Source: Nocardia sp. MH4 (GTDB lineage: Bacteria > Actinomycetota > Actinomycetes > Mycobacteriales > Mycobacteriaceae). Taken from it: DNA of 64,000 nt. Under the pieces are notes generated by a model. The model saw nothing but the letters and a program-made list of their open reading frames with translations. It searched no databases and was not told the DNA's origin. The stretch lies in assembly GCF_019266065.1 (NCBI RefSeq), contig NZ_LPNR01000112.1, forward strand, positions 310,001 to 374,000, in the 5' to 3' direction. Positions 47,202-54,681 of the stretch are shown in pieces. The stretch's first letter is position 1. Each line of letters opens with the position of its first letter. The translations under genes and the position numbers were made by a program.

Positions 47202-47998
47202 GGAGCACTCCGGTTGTCGAGGATGGTCCGAACACACAGCTCAGGGGCGTCGCTGAACGGCAGGTGGCCGCAGCCGGGCAGGTCGGTGTGGCGGGCGAAC
47301 GGCAGTACCGCTCGCGCGCGGGCGCTCTGGGTGCGGTGGGTGAGCACGACATCGCGGGTGCCCCAGGCGATCGTCACCGGGATCGTGGTCAGCGCGCCGG
47401 GGTCGTCACCGGTGGCCAGGACATAGGTGGCGAAATCGTCGCGGGCGGCGGCGAAGGCGGTCGCGCCCGCCAGCCCGGCCAGGTCGATTCGCGCGGCGTC
47501 GGGCCTCACCTGGGTCGGCTGCCCGAACATCACCGCCAGCAGCGCCGCCCGCCCGGCGCGGTACTCGACCGCCTTGTCCAGGGCCGGACCGGCGACGCGG
47601 GCGACCGCGCGCATGGCGGTCAGCGATCCCTGGACCCAGCGCAGGCCGGGACGCCCGTAGAAGCCGACCGGGGAGAACGCGGTGACGGCGGCGGCGACCC
47701 CGGTGCGGCCCAGCTCGAGGGCGATGCCGCCGCCCATGGAGCTGCCGACGACGTGCGGGTGCCGGATGTCGTGGTCACCGAGCCACCGCGCCAGCCAGTC
47801 GGCGTACCCGCGCGGGCCGGGCAGCACACCGGGCAGTTCCGGCGACGCACCGAATCCCGGCAGGTCGAGCGCGATCACCTCGTGCCGCTCGGCCAGGAGA
47901 TCGATCACCGGCGCGAAGATCTGCCAGCGGCTGCCGAGACCGTGCACCAGCACGATCGGCGAGCCGGTGCCCCGGCGAATATGAGAGATCTGCGTCAT
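47198..47998 (-). CDS. Alpha/beta hydrolase, probable esterase
   Basis: 266 residues. SPIVLVHGLGSRWQIFAPVI (oxyanion), VVGSSMGGGIALELG with nucleophile Ser, TIAWGTRDVVLTHRT carrying the acid Asp and LPGCGHLPFSDAPELCV with the catalytic His complete the triad. First gene of the operon and divergent from a TetR gene. Together with the BVMO and GMC enzymes it fits the last step, hydrolysis of the ester made from a ketone. No signal peptide, so it acts in the cytoplasm. Confidence 0.93.
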   Translation of the reverse strand: MTQISHIRRGTGSPIVLVHGLGSRWQIFAPVIDLLAERHEVIALDLPGFGASPELPGVLPGPRGYADWLARWLGDHDIRHPHVVGSSMGGGIALELGRTGVAAAVTAFSPVGFYGRPGLRWVQGSLTAMRAVARVAGPALDKAVEYRAGRAALLAVMFGQPTQVRPDAARIDLAGLAGATAFAAARDDFATYVLATGDDPGALTTIPVTIAWGTRDVVLTHRTQSARARAVLPFARHTDLPGCGHLPFSDAPELCVRTILDNRSAP

Positions 47999-48016
47999 CG
48001 CAGCCCTTCACTCAGA

Positions 48017-48131
48017 AGAAACAGTTACTGCGTACGGTTTCTCGATTGCACCAGGTCACTGGCGCTGCGTCAATAGGCAATCGGGGGAAGATTCGCCCGG
48101 CGTTCGCTCATACTTACCGTCAGCGCGTACG
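48017..48131. promoter_or_regulatory. CGTACG motifs and dyad in the hydrolase/TetR promoter region
   Basis: AGAAAC (48017-48022) and GTTTCT (48037-48042) form an inverted repeat with 14 bases between. CGTACG occurs at 48031-48036 and again at 48126-48131, each in the context GCGTACG-R-TTT, ten bases before the TetR start in the second case. These are candidate sites for the TetR protein encoded next to them. Confidence 0.5.
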
Positions 48132-48140
48132 ATTTGTCGG

Positions 48141-48800
48141 GTGACCCTGCAACAACCGCGCCGCACCCAGGCCGAACGCCGGGCCTCGACCAGGGCCCTG
48201 ATCCTCGACTGCACGGCGCAATGCCTGCTCGAACGCGGCTACGCCGCGACCACCGTCAGCGCCGTCCAGGAACGCGCCGGACTGGCCCGCGGCACCGTGC
48301 AGCACCACTTCCCCACCCGCGCCGAACTGCTCATCGCGGCCACCACCCGCGTCGTGGATCTGCGGCTCGAGCAGTTCCAGCGCGAAGCCGAACTCCTGCC
48401 ACCCGGACGCGACCGGCTGCAATCGGTCGTCGACCTGGCCTGGCGCGACCTGAACAGCCCCGCCTTCTTCACCGCGCTGGACCTGTGGGTCGCCGCCCGC
48501 ACCGACGCCGAGCTCCGCGAACGTCTCGTGCACGAGGAGCGCCGCGTCTTCACCGAGATGCGCAGGCTCTACCTCGAGGTCGTCGGCGAACCGTACGCCG
48601 CGGACCCGCGCGCGGAGATCCTCGTCGAATTCACCATCGATCTGCTGACCGGCCTGTCGATGACGGCCATGCTCACCGGCACCCTCGGCGAACGCGAGGC
48701 GGTCGTGCGCCGCTGGAAACGCGCCTTGGCCGTGCTCATCGGCCGGCTACCCAGCGACGAACTCCTCGACGGCAGTCCCCTGCCCGCCGTCACCGACTGA
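48141..48800 (+). CDS. TetR family transcriptional regulator
   Basis: 219 residues from GTG 48141. RRASTRALILDCTAQCLLERGYAATTVSAV is the first part of the HTH and QERAGLARGTVQHHFPTRAELLIAATT the recognition helix with its follower. The C-terminal half (LDLWVAARTDAELRERLVHEERRVFTEM) is a common ligand domain. It diverges from the hydrolase/BVMO/GMC/GXWXG operon across 142 bases that hold CGTACG sites, and so probably represses that operon. It converges with another TetR gene. Confidence 0.92.
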   Translation: MTLQQPRRTQAERRASTRALILDCTAQCLLERGYAATTVSAVQERAGLARGTVQHHFPTRAELLIAATTRVVDLRLEQFQREAELLPPGRDRLQSVVDLAWRDLNSPAFFTALDLWVAARTDAELRERLVHEERRVFTEMRRLYLEVVGEPYAADPRAEILVEFTIDLLTGLSMTAMLTGTLGEREAVVRRWKRALAVLIGRLPSDELLDGSPLPAVTD

Positions 48801-48813
48801 GACCGCAATCGGG

Positions 48814-49452
48814 TCAGCCGATTCCGGCCAGCCCGTTCCAGCACAGCGCGACCGTCGTCTCCACCGCGTCCCGCTTGGGAATCGGCTTGCCCGTGTCCAG
48901 CCACTGCCGCGCCGCCAGATGACTGGCGCCGACCACACCGAACGCGCAGGTGAACGCCCGCGCGTCGTCCATCCCGGCCGCACGCAACTCCGCACTCACC
49001 AGTACCGCGCACTCACCGAAGGCGTGCCGGGCCCGCCACCGCACGCTCGGCTCGCTGGGCACCGGCGACTCGAAGATCAGCACGTGCCCGTCCGGGTCCT
49101 CGTCGACGAAGTCGAAATAGGCCAGCACCGCGCGCCGGACCTTGTCTTCCTGCCCGGTCGCCCCGGCCAGCGCGCTGCGGATCCCGCCGACCATCCGATC
49201 CAGATGATGCTGCAGCACCGCCAGATACAGATCGAGCTTGTTCGCGTACAGCGTGTACAGCACGGGCTTGCTCATGCCCGCCCGCAGGCCGATCTGATCC
49301 ATGCTCGCGCCGTGATAGCCGTGTGCGACGAAGACCTCGCGGGCCGCGTTCAACGCCGCGAGCAGCCGTTCGGCGCGGGCGGCGACGGTCGTCGAATTCG
49401 GCGGGGTGTCCTCGTCTTCGGTGCCGAGGATGTCGCTGTGCAGGATCGTCAT
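48814..49452 (-). CDS. TetR family transcriptional regulator
   Basis: 212 residues from ATG 49452. The HTH is ERLLAALNAAREVFVAHGYHGASMDQIGLRAGMSKPVLYTLYANK (recognition helix MSKPVLYTLY). The C-terminal part (AVLAYFDFVDEDPDGHVLIFESPVPSEP) matches TetR_C_24-like domains of mycobacterial regulators such as Rv0078- and Rv3208-like proteins. It is upstream of no target directly: the alcohol dehydrogenase gene lies 28 bases beyond its start and reads toward it, so it may be the third gene of that operon. Confidence 0.92.
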   Translation of the reverse strand: MTILHSDILGTEDEDTPPNSTTVAARAERLLAALNAAREVFVAHGYHGASMDQIGLRAGMSKPVLYTLYANKLDLYLAVLQHHLDRMVGGIRSALAGATGQEDKVRRAVLAYFDFVDEDPDGHVLIFESPVPSEPSVRWRARHAFGECAVLVSAELRAAGMDDARAFTCAFGVVGASHLAARQWLDTGKPIPKRDAVETTVALCWNGLAGIG

Positions 49453-49480
49453 GTGCGGGACCGTTCGCCGGGTTCGTCGT

Positions 49481-50569
49481 TCACCATGTCAGCACTGGTT
49501 TGACCACGCGCCCGGCCCGCTGGTCGGCGAGCGCGGTGTCGATCTCGGTGTGCGGGTAGCGGCCGATGAGCCGGTCCACCGGGAACCGGCCCTCGGCGTA
49601 CAGCGAGAGCAGATGCGGCAGGAACGTCGACGGCACGCTGTCGCCCTCGAGGCACCCGCGAATCGTCTTGCCGCGCAACACGATATCGCTGACATCTACC
49701 GGCGGCGTCCCCGCGCCGAGCCCGACGGCCACCACGGTCGCCCCGGTGGTCAGCGCGGCGACCGCGTCACCGAGCACCGCGGGCACACCGGTGGTGTCGA
49801 TCGCGTGGGTAACGCCGCCGCCGGTGAGTTCGCGCAGTCGCGGCACCGTCGGCCCCTCGGCCGGATCCAGCGCGGCCTCGGCACCGAGCGCGAGCGCCGA
49901 TTCCCGCCGCGCCGCCGAGGTTTCCACGACGACCACCCGCACGCCCGCGACCGTGCGCGCCGCGAGCAACGCCGCCATCCCGACCGCGCCGGCACCGTAC
50001 ACCGCCAGCCAGGCACCCGCGGTGGGCCGCAGCACGTTCAGGACCGCGCCGGCCCCCGTCTGGAAACCACAGCCGAACGGCGCGGCCACAGCCAGATCCA
50101 GCGCCGGGTCGACGACGATCGTGTTGTCCTCGGTGGTCAGGGCGTATCCGGCGAAACTCGACTGGCCGAAGAATCCGTCCAGCACCGGGGCACCGTCGAG
50201 CAGCACCCGTGGCGCGTCGTGCGCGCGGCGACCGAACTGGTTGAGCGCGACCGAACGCTGACAGTAGGCCGGGCGCCCGTCCACGCAGGCCGAGCACCGA
50301 CCGCAGTGCCGGAAGGTCAGCACGACATGGTCGCCGGGCCGCACCGTCGCCACCTCGGGCCCGACCGCGGCCACGACACCGGCGCCCTCGTGCCCGAGCA
50401 GGATCGGCCGATCCGCCGCGCCCGCGCGCCGGGTCACCAGGTCGGTGTGACAGATGCCCGCCGCGGTGACGCGCACCAGGATCTCCCCGGCGCGCGGCTC
50501 GTCGACCTCGATATCCTCGACCGAGAACGCCGCGGCCGGGTCTCGCGACAGGACCGCCGTGGTGCGCAT
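49481..50569 (-). CDS. NAD(P)-dependent zinc alcohol dehydrogenase (class III MDR type)
   Basis: 362 residues from ATG 50569. Catalytic zinc ligands Cys40 (AAGICHTDLVTR), His60-Glu61 (LLGHEGAGVV) and Cys in PFGCGFQTGAGAV; structural zinc Cys89, Cys92, Cys95 and Cys103 (HCGRCSACVDGRPAYC). The NAD site is AVYGAGAVGMAALLAARTV, and VVVVETSAARRESALALGA has the Glu preferring NAD. It resembles aryl/benzyl alcohol dehydrogenases (FGCGFQTGAGA). The start overlaps the GXWXG gene stop by one base. A TetR gene follows 28 bases later. It probably interconverts an alcohol and an aldehyde. Confidence 0.94.
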   Translation of the reverse strand: MRTTAVLSRDPAAAFSVEDIEVDEPRAGEILVRVTAAGICHTDLVTRRAGAADRPILLGHEGAGVVAAVGPEVATVRPGDHVVLTFRHCGRCSACVDGRPAYCQRSVALNQFGRRAHDAPRVLLDGAPVLDGFFGQSSFAGYALTTEDNTIVVDPALDLAVAAPFGCGFQTGAGAVLNVLRPTAGAWLAVYGAGAVGMAALLAARTVAGVRVVVVETSAARRESALALGAEAALDPAEGPTVPRLRELTGGGVTHAIDTTGVPAVLGDAVAALTTGATVVAVGLGAGTPPVDVSDIVLRGKTIRGCLEGDSVPSTFLPHLLSLYAEGRFPVDRLIGRYPHTEIDTALADQRAGRVVKPVLTW

Positions 50570-51039
50570 CAGGACACCCGTTCCAGCAGGAAGTAGAAGT
50601 GTTCGCCACGGGACAGCACCAGTTCCGCCCGACCGTTCATGATGCCCATCAGTGTGTTCTCGTCGAGCCACTTGAAATGGTCGAACACCGCGCGGCCGTC
50701 GTAGACCATCGTCGCGGTCACCTCGCCGCGGAACTCGATGTTCCACAGGGTCGCCTCGCCCTGTCCCAGTTCGACATCGGAGAACAGGGTGCCGTCCTCG
50801 GCGCGGCAGATCAGCGGCTTGGCGTCGTCGACCGCGAGGAAGGTCTTGCCGTACCAGCGGCTCGCGGGCAGCGCCCGGCACAGCGGGTGGCCGGTCTGGA
50901 AGGCATCGCCGCGCCACTCACCGAGGATGTCGTCGGTGCGGGCCGGGCGTAGCCGGGTCCACAGCGCGTCCAGTTCGGCGGTGGAGACGCCCTCGGTCTG
51001 CTCCCGGAGTTGCTGCCAGCGTGGCTTGTCCGCGCCCAT
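50569..51039 (-). CDS. GXWXG and DUF4334 domain-containing protein (second copy)
   Basis: 156 residues from ATG 51039. TDDILGEWRGDAFQTGHPLCRALPASRWYGKTF is the GXWXG segment, and VDDAKPLICRAEDGTLFSDV, GEVTATMVYDGRAVFDHFKWLDENTLMGIM and HFYFLLERV the DUF4334 part. It is the second member of the family in the window, the other being at 43.5-44.1 kb; both sit in oxidoreductase operons. The gene begins downstream of the paired GAACCAnnTGGTTC operators and is translationally coupled to the alcohol dehydrogenase gene. Longer frames upstream are antisense artefacts. Confidence 0.88.
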   Translation of the reverse strand: MGADKPRWQQLREQTEGVSTAELDALWTRLRPARTDDILGEWRGDAFQTGHPLCRALPASRWYGKTFLAVDDAKPLICRAEDGTLFSDVELGQGEATLWNIEFRGEVTATMVYDGRAVFDHFKWLDENTLMGIMNGRAELVLSRGEHFYFLLERVS

Positions 51040-51063
51040 GGTGTCCTCGTCTCGCCGATTCCA

Positions 51064-51109
51064 GAACCATCTGGTTCCGAACGGACCATAGTTCCGAACC
51101 AGATGGTTC
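51064..51109. promoter_or_regulatory. Two palindromic operators GAACCA-N2-TGGTTC
   Basis: GAACCATCTGGTTC at 51064-51077 and GAACCAGATGGTTC at 51096-51109 are the same palindrome, centres 32 bases apart (three helical turns). They lie between the GXWXG/alcohol dehydrogenase operon (start 51039, minus) and the TetR gene (start 51133, plus). They are very probably the operators of that TetR protein. Confidence 0.9.
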
Positions 51110-51132
51110 GGCAAGGGGGTAGGCTTCCGGCC

Positions 51133-51696
51133 ATGCGTGCGGCAGGCGAGGCAACCCGGGAGCGAATACTCGCTGCCGCGAAGGCGGAGTTCGCCGAATT
51201 CGGCATCGCGGGCGCCCGGATCAACCGCATCGCCGACGCCGCCCACGCCAGCAAGGACCGCCTCTACGCCTACTTTCCCGGCAAGAACGAGCTCTACGCG
51301 GCCGTCACCGAGCGCTGGACCACCGAAACGGCCGAGGAGACCGCGCTCAGCGCCGACGACGTGCCCGCCTACGTCGGCCGCCTGTTCGACCACTTCGTCG
51401 CCCACCCCGACAACGCGCGTCTGCAGGCCTGGTCGGACCTGGAACCCGAAGGCGCCCACATCGGCCCGCTGCTGCGCCGCACCATCGACGCCAAACTCGC
51501 CGAACTGCGCCGCGGTCAGCGCGAGGGCCTGCTCACCGACGCAGTGCCGCCGGTAATCCTGCTGCGCATGCTCTCCGACCTGACCCGCACCAACGCGATG
51601 CAGGCCCGCTTCGCCGCCGAGCGGGGCGACATCGAGCAACTCTCGACCCGCCGCGCCGCGACCGTCTTCGCCGCCGCCCGCATCGTCGCCCCCTAA
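51133..51696 (+). CDS. TetR family transcriptional regulator
   Basis: 187 residues from ATG 51133. HTH: EATRERILAAAKAEFAEFGIAGARINRIADAAHASKDRLYAYFPGK, where the recognition helix reads ASKDRLYAYF, with a ligand domain DVPAYVGRLFDHFVAHPDNARLQAWS of the TetR_C_17-like kind. The frame upstream to 51010 crosses the operators and is rejected. It diverges from the GXWXG/alcohol dehydrogenase operon and should repress both through the paired palindromes. Confidence 0.93.
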   Translation: MRAAGEATRERILAAAKAEFAEFGIAGARINRIADAAHASKDRLYAYFPGKNELYAAVTERWTTETAEETALSADDVPAYVGRLFDHFVAHPDNARLQAWSDLEPEGAHIGPLLRRTIDAKLAELRRGQREGLLTDAVPPVILLRMLSDLTRTNAMQARFAAERGDIEQLSTRRAATVFAAARIVAP

Positions 51697-51718
51697 CAGC
51701 GCCACTATCGTGGGGCCG

Positions 51719-52297
51719 ATGGGGAGCGTGTGGACGTCGTGGGGGCATGTCCTGATCGCCTGGACGGTGGCGGTGCCGGTGTTAACGGCCGCTACCGCGC
51801 TGCTCGTCACTCGTCGGCTCCACGCGGGGCTGCCGCGTCGCCTCGCGCTGCGGCGGTCGATCGCCGAAGTCGGCATCGTCGGCGCGACGCTGCCGTGGGT
51901 GTGGATGATCCTCACGCCCGCCACCGGAACACGGGCGGTGAGCTTGATGCCGCTGCGGGACCTCCTCGACACGCTCGGCGCGGCGCCGGGCACCGCGTTC
52001 GTCCAGGTGGGCGCCAATCTGATGGTGTTCCTGCCGCTGGGTTTCCTGCTCCCGCTGCGGTTTCCGCGAATGTCGGGCGTCGCGCGGATGACAGCGGTCG
52101 GCGCGGTCGTCTCGACCGCGCTGGAGATCCTGCAGTACATCCTCGATCTGGGGCGGGTGACCTCGGTCGACGACGTCCTGCTCAACGCCGTCGGCGCCGG
52201 ACTCGGCGCGTGGTCGGCGGCCGTCCACGTCGCGCGCCGGGAATCCGGGGCGTCGCGCAGTGACCGGGTGTTGGTCCGGCTCGGCTGGGCGAGCTGA
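51719..52297 (+). CDS. VanZ family protein
   Basis: About 192 residues; ATG 51719 and GTG 51710 are both possible. Four or five helices: HVLIAWTVAVPVLTAATALLV, IAEVGIVGATLPWVWMIL, FVQVGANLMVFLPLGFLLPL and ALEILQYILDLGRVTSVDDVLLNAVGAGLGAWSA. The pattern NLMVFLPLGFLLP...EILQY...GR..SVDDVLLNAVGAGLG is the VanZ motif. VanZ gives low teicoplanin resistance in enterococci by an unclear mechanism; the wider family is of unknown role. It begins 23 bases after the TetR gene in the same direction. Confidence 0.92.
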   Translation: MGSVWTSWGHVLIAWTVAVPVLTAATALLVTRRLHAGLPRRLALRRSIAEVGIVGATLPWVWMILTPATGTRAVSLMPLRDLLDTLGAAPGTAFVQVGANLMVFLPLGFLLPLRFPRMSGVARMTAVGAVVSTALEILQYILDLGRVTSVDDVLLNAVGAGLGAWSAAVHVARRESGASRSDRVLVRLGWAS

Positions 52298-52341
52298 GGC
52301 CGTCGCGCGCGGCGCCCACACGCGCTCGTACTGTCGTCCCG

Positions 52342-52950
52342 GTGAGCGCAGATCTTCGTATCTTCTTTTTCGGCGATTCCTTCGTCCAGGGGATCGGTGA
52401 CCCCGAGTACCGCGGCTGGGTGGGGCGCGTCCTCGCGGCCACCGGCGTCGGCACGACCGCGTTCAATCTCGGAATCCGGCGCAACACCTCCGAGGATGTG
52501 CTGCGCCGCTGCTGGACCGAGATCGAACCGCGCGGGATGAGCGGGGCCGACCAGCGACTGGTGCTGTCCTTCGGCGCCAACGACGCGATCGAGGAGAACG
52601 GCGCGGTCCGAGTCGATCCGGCTCGCAGCCTGGACAATCTCGCCACGATCATCGACGGTGCCCGCCGGCGTGGGATCGCACCGCTGGTCGTGGGTCCGCC
52701 GCCGGTGATCGAAGCGGGCGAACCGCATCTGCGCCGCGTCACCACGCTGGCCGAACAGATGTCCGCCCTCTGCCACGCGCGCGACGTGCCGTTCATCGAC
52801 ATCACCGCGGCCGTGGCCGAGGACCCGGTCTGGCGCGCGGAGGTGCTGGCAGGCGACGGTGCGCATCCGGGCAGCGGCGGCTATCGCCGGCTGGCCGACC
52901 TCGTGCTCGACGGCGGCTGGCGCGAGTGGATCGCCGTGCCACGCCGCTGA
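52342..52950 (+). CDS. GDSL/SGNH-type lipase or esterase
   Basis: 202 residues from GTG 52342. Block I FFFGDSFVQGIGDPEYRGW carries the nucleophile Ser, block II (NLGIRRNTSEDVLRR) the oxyanion Gly, block III SFGANDAIEENG the oxyanion Asn, and block V GDGAHPGSGGYRRLADLVL the Asp and His. No signal peptide, so it is intracellular, as with TesA-like and SGNH deacylases without export. Substrate unknown. It follows the VanZ gene after 44 bases and converges with a TetR gene, the two stops being two bases apart. Confidence 0.92.
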   Translation: MSADLRIFFFGDSFVQGIGDPEYRGWVGRVLAATGVGTTAFNLGIRRNTSEDVLRRCWTEIEPRGMSGADQRLVLSFGANDAIEENGAVRVDPARSLDNLATIIDGARRRGIAPLVVGPPPVIEAGEPHLRRVTTLAEQMSALCHARDVPFIDITAAVAEDPVWRAEVLAGDGAHPGSGGYRRLADLVLDGGWREWIAVPRR

Positions 52951-52952
52951 CG

Positions 52953-53624
52953 TCAGCCGGCGGGGGTCGTGCGGGGGCTGCCGGCGAATCTGATCTGCAG
53001 TAGCTGGCGGGCGATGACGTCGGTGAGATGTGCCTGGGTGGTGTCGAATTCGCCGCGCATCCACGCCGCGACCAGCTCGAGCGCGCCACTGACCACCGCG
53101 TAGGCGGCCATGTCGGAGTCGAGTTCGTCGTCGGCCGACTCCGGGACGAGCTCGCGGCCGACCGCCGCCATGGCGCGGGCGATCGAGTGCTGGGTGGACA
53201 GGCGCGCGGCCTGCAGCGCCTCGGTGCTGTGCGCGGTCAGCAGCAGGGCGTGGCGGCGCGGGTCGGCGACCAGGAAGCCCAGCGCGGCGTCGGCGGCGGC
53301 GTGGACCTGACTGTCGAGGTCGGGGCCGGCAGTGTGGGTGGCGGTGACCACGACGGCGATGCCCTCGGTCGTGAGGTCGTCGACCAACGCCGACAACAGA
53401 GCGTCGCGATCGGCGAACTGCTCGTAGAAGTAGCGGTCGTTCAGGCGGGCCCTGGTACACACCGCGCGCTTGGTGACCGCGGGCGCGCCACCCTCGGCGA
53501 GCAGATCCAGCGCCGCCTCGAACAGGGCGGCGCGGCGGCGGGACCGACGCTCGTCGGCTGCCACCCCCGCGTAGGCACGCGGCGCGGCCGTGTTCGCGGA
53601 ATCCTCACCCATGCTCTTGACCAT
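52953..53624 (-). CDS. TetR family transcriptional regulator
   Basis: About 223 residues from ATG 53624 (ATG 53612 also possible). HTH: RRSRRRAALFEAALDLLAEGGAPAVTKRAVCTRARLNDRYFYEQFADRDALL, with recognition helix RLNDRYFYEQF; the ligand domain includes AAYAVVSGALELVAAWMRGEFD. The Cys in AVCTRARLN is unusual. It is divergent from the MpaB oxygenase gene, with a nine-base exact inverted repeat and GACACCA repeats between, so it probably controls that gene. Longer frames upstream are spurious. Confidence 0.92.
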   Translation of the reverse strand: MVKSMGEDSANTAAPRAYAGVAADERRSRRRAALFEAALDLLAEGGAPAVTKRAVCTRARLNDRYFYEQFADRDALLSALVDDLTTEGIAVVVTATHTAGPDLDSQVHAAADAALGFLVADPRRHALLLTAHSTEALQAARLSTQHSIARAMAAVGRELVPESADDELDSDMAAYAVVSGALELVAAWMRGEFDTTQAHLTDVIARQLLQIRFAGSPRTTPAG

Positions 53625-53630
53625 CCCACC

Positions 53631-53684
53631 ATTCTGGTGCACTCTGACACCACACGAGTTTCTGGAGTCGCGCGACACCAGAAT
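53631..53684. promoter_or_regulatory. Operator-like repeats between TetR and MpaB genes
   Basis: ATTCTGGTG (53631-53639) and CACCAGAAT (53676-53684) are exact inverted copies. TGGTG at 53635-53639 with CACCA at 53648-53652 forms a smaller dyad, and GACACCA is repeated at 53646-53652 and 53674-53680. The region lies just before the TetR start (53624, minus) and 60 bases before the MpaB start (53745, plus). Confidence 0.65.
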
Positions 53685-53744
53685 AGCGCCCTAAGTGTCG
53701 CCCGGGCCGGTGGTCCACGACACCGGAACAAAGGAGTTCCCCCG

Positions 53745-54668
53745 ATGTCCTGCCCCGTGCCCCATCTCGCGACCACGGCAACGCCCGAGCAGGTCTCCGA
53801 CGCTGTCGCCCGCTTCGAGCGGGTAGGCGGCTCGGTCCTGTTCAGCCTGTTCAGCGTCGGCCTGTTCGACCAGCCGATGCTGCCGCCCGTCTCCGCCGCA
53901 CTCGAAGCCACCGGACGGTCCCGCAACCAGCCCTGGGCGCGCGCGGTCCGCACCGCGGCCGCCGACCAGCTGATCTACCACGGCGAGGACACCGACCGCG
54001 AGACCGAAGCACAGCGCCTGATGGTCCTGCACCGCGACGTCAAGGGGATCGGACCGGACGGGGAGCGGTACTCCGCGCTCAACCCCCAATCATGGAACTG
54101 GATCCTCTACTCCACGTTCTTCGTCCAGCGCGGCGCCTACATCGCCCTCACCGGCGCCGAACCGACCCTCGCCGAGAACCAGGCCATCTGGGACCACTAC
54201 CGGCACAAGACCCTCGGCCTGCACCTGCCCGGCAAGTCGCGACCGATCGAGGACTACACCGAACTCGTCACCCACTACACGCACATGGCAGTTACCGAAC
54301 TCCGGTCCACGCCCGCCCTCGACGCCGCCGTCGCCTCGGTCCGCCACGCCCCGCGCCCGTACTTCCTGCCCGCGGCCACCGGCCCGCTGTGGCGGTTGAG
54401 CTCGCCCGCGCTCGGCCACCTCCTGATGGTGCTCGGCTGCGGCATCATGCATCCCGACGTCCGCGCCCGCATGCCCTACCCCTGGACCCGCCGCCACGAG
54501 CGCGAATTCCAGGCGATCACCAAAGCCCTGCGGATCGCGTTCGACCGCCTGCCCGCCTCGGTGACCGACTCCCCCATGGCCCGCAACCGGCGCAAGTACC
54601 AGAAACTCGTCACCAAGTACCGCGACGTCGGACTCACCTCCTTCGCCCCCGACGCCGCACTCCGCTGA
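53745..54668 (+). CDS. Oxygenase MpaB family protein (DUF2236)
   Basis: 307 residues from ATG 53745, with AAGGAG upstream; the frame to 53028 is antisense to TetR. VLFSLFSVGLFDQPMLPPVSAALEATGR, LMVLHRDVKGIGPDGERYSALNPQSWNWILYSTFF (as HRDVKGIG and LNPQSWNWILYSTFFVQ) and WDHYRHKTLGLHLPG, with a final helix RKYQKLVTKYRDVG, belong to the heme-binding DUF2236/MpaB/rubber-oxygenase (latex clearing protein)-like group. Conserved His (HRDVKG, HYRHK) could bind heme. It probably oxidises a hydrophobic substrate. It is divergent from a TetR gene and converges with another TetR gene. Confidence 0.9.
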   Translation: MSCPVPHLATTATPEQVSDAVARFERVGGSVLFSLFSVGLFDQPMLPPVSAALEATGRSRNQPWARAVRTAAADQLIYHGEDTDRETEAQRLMVLHRDVKGIGPDGERYSALNPQSWNWILYSTFFVQRGAYIALTGAEPTLAENQAIWDHYRHKTLGLHLPGKSRPIEDYTELVTHYTHMAVTELRSTPALDAAVASVRHAPRPYFLPAATGPLWRLSSPALGHLLMVLGCGIMHPDVRARMPYPWTRRHEREFQAITKALRIAFDRLPASVTDSPMARNRRKYQKLVTKYRDVGLTSFAPDAALR

Positions 54669-54681
54669 CCGACACCACCGC

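Noticed and set aside
50569..53460. A 963-codon minus-strand frame that joins the GXWXG gene with upstream DNA
   Set aside because: Only the last 156 codons encode a recognisable protein; the rest is antisense to TetR, VanZ and GDSL genes and crosses the paired operators.
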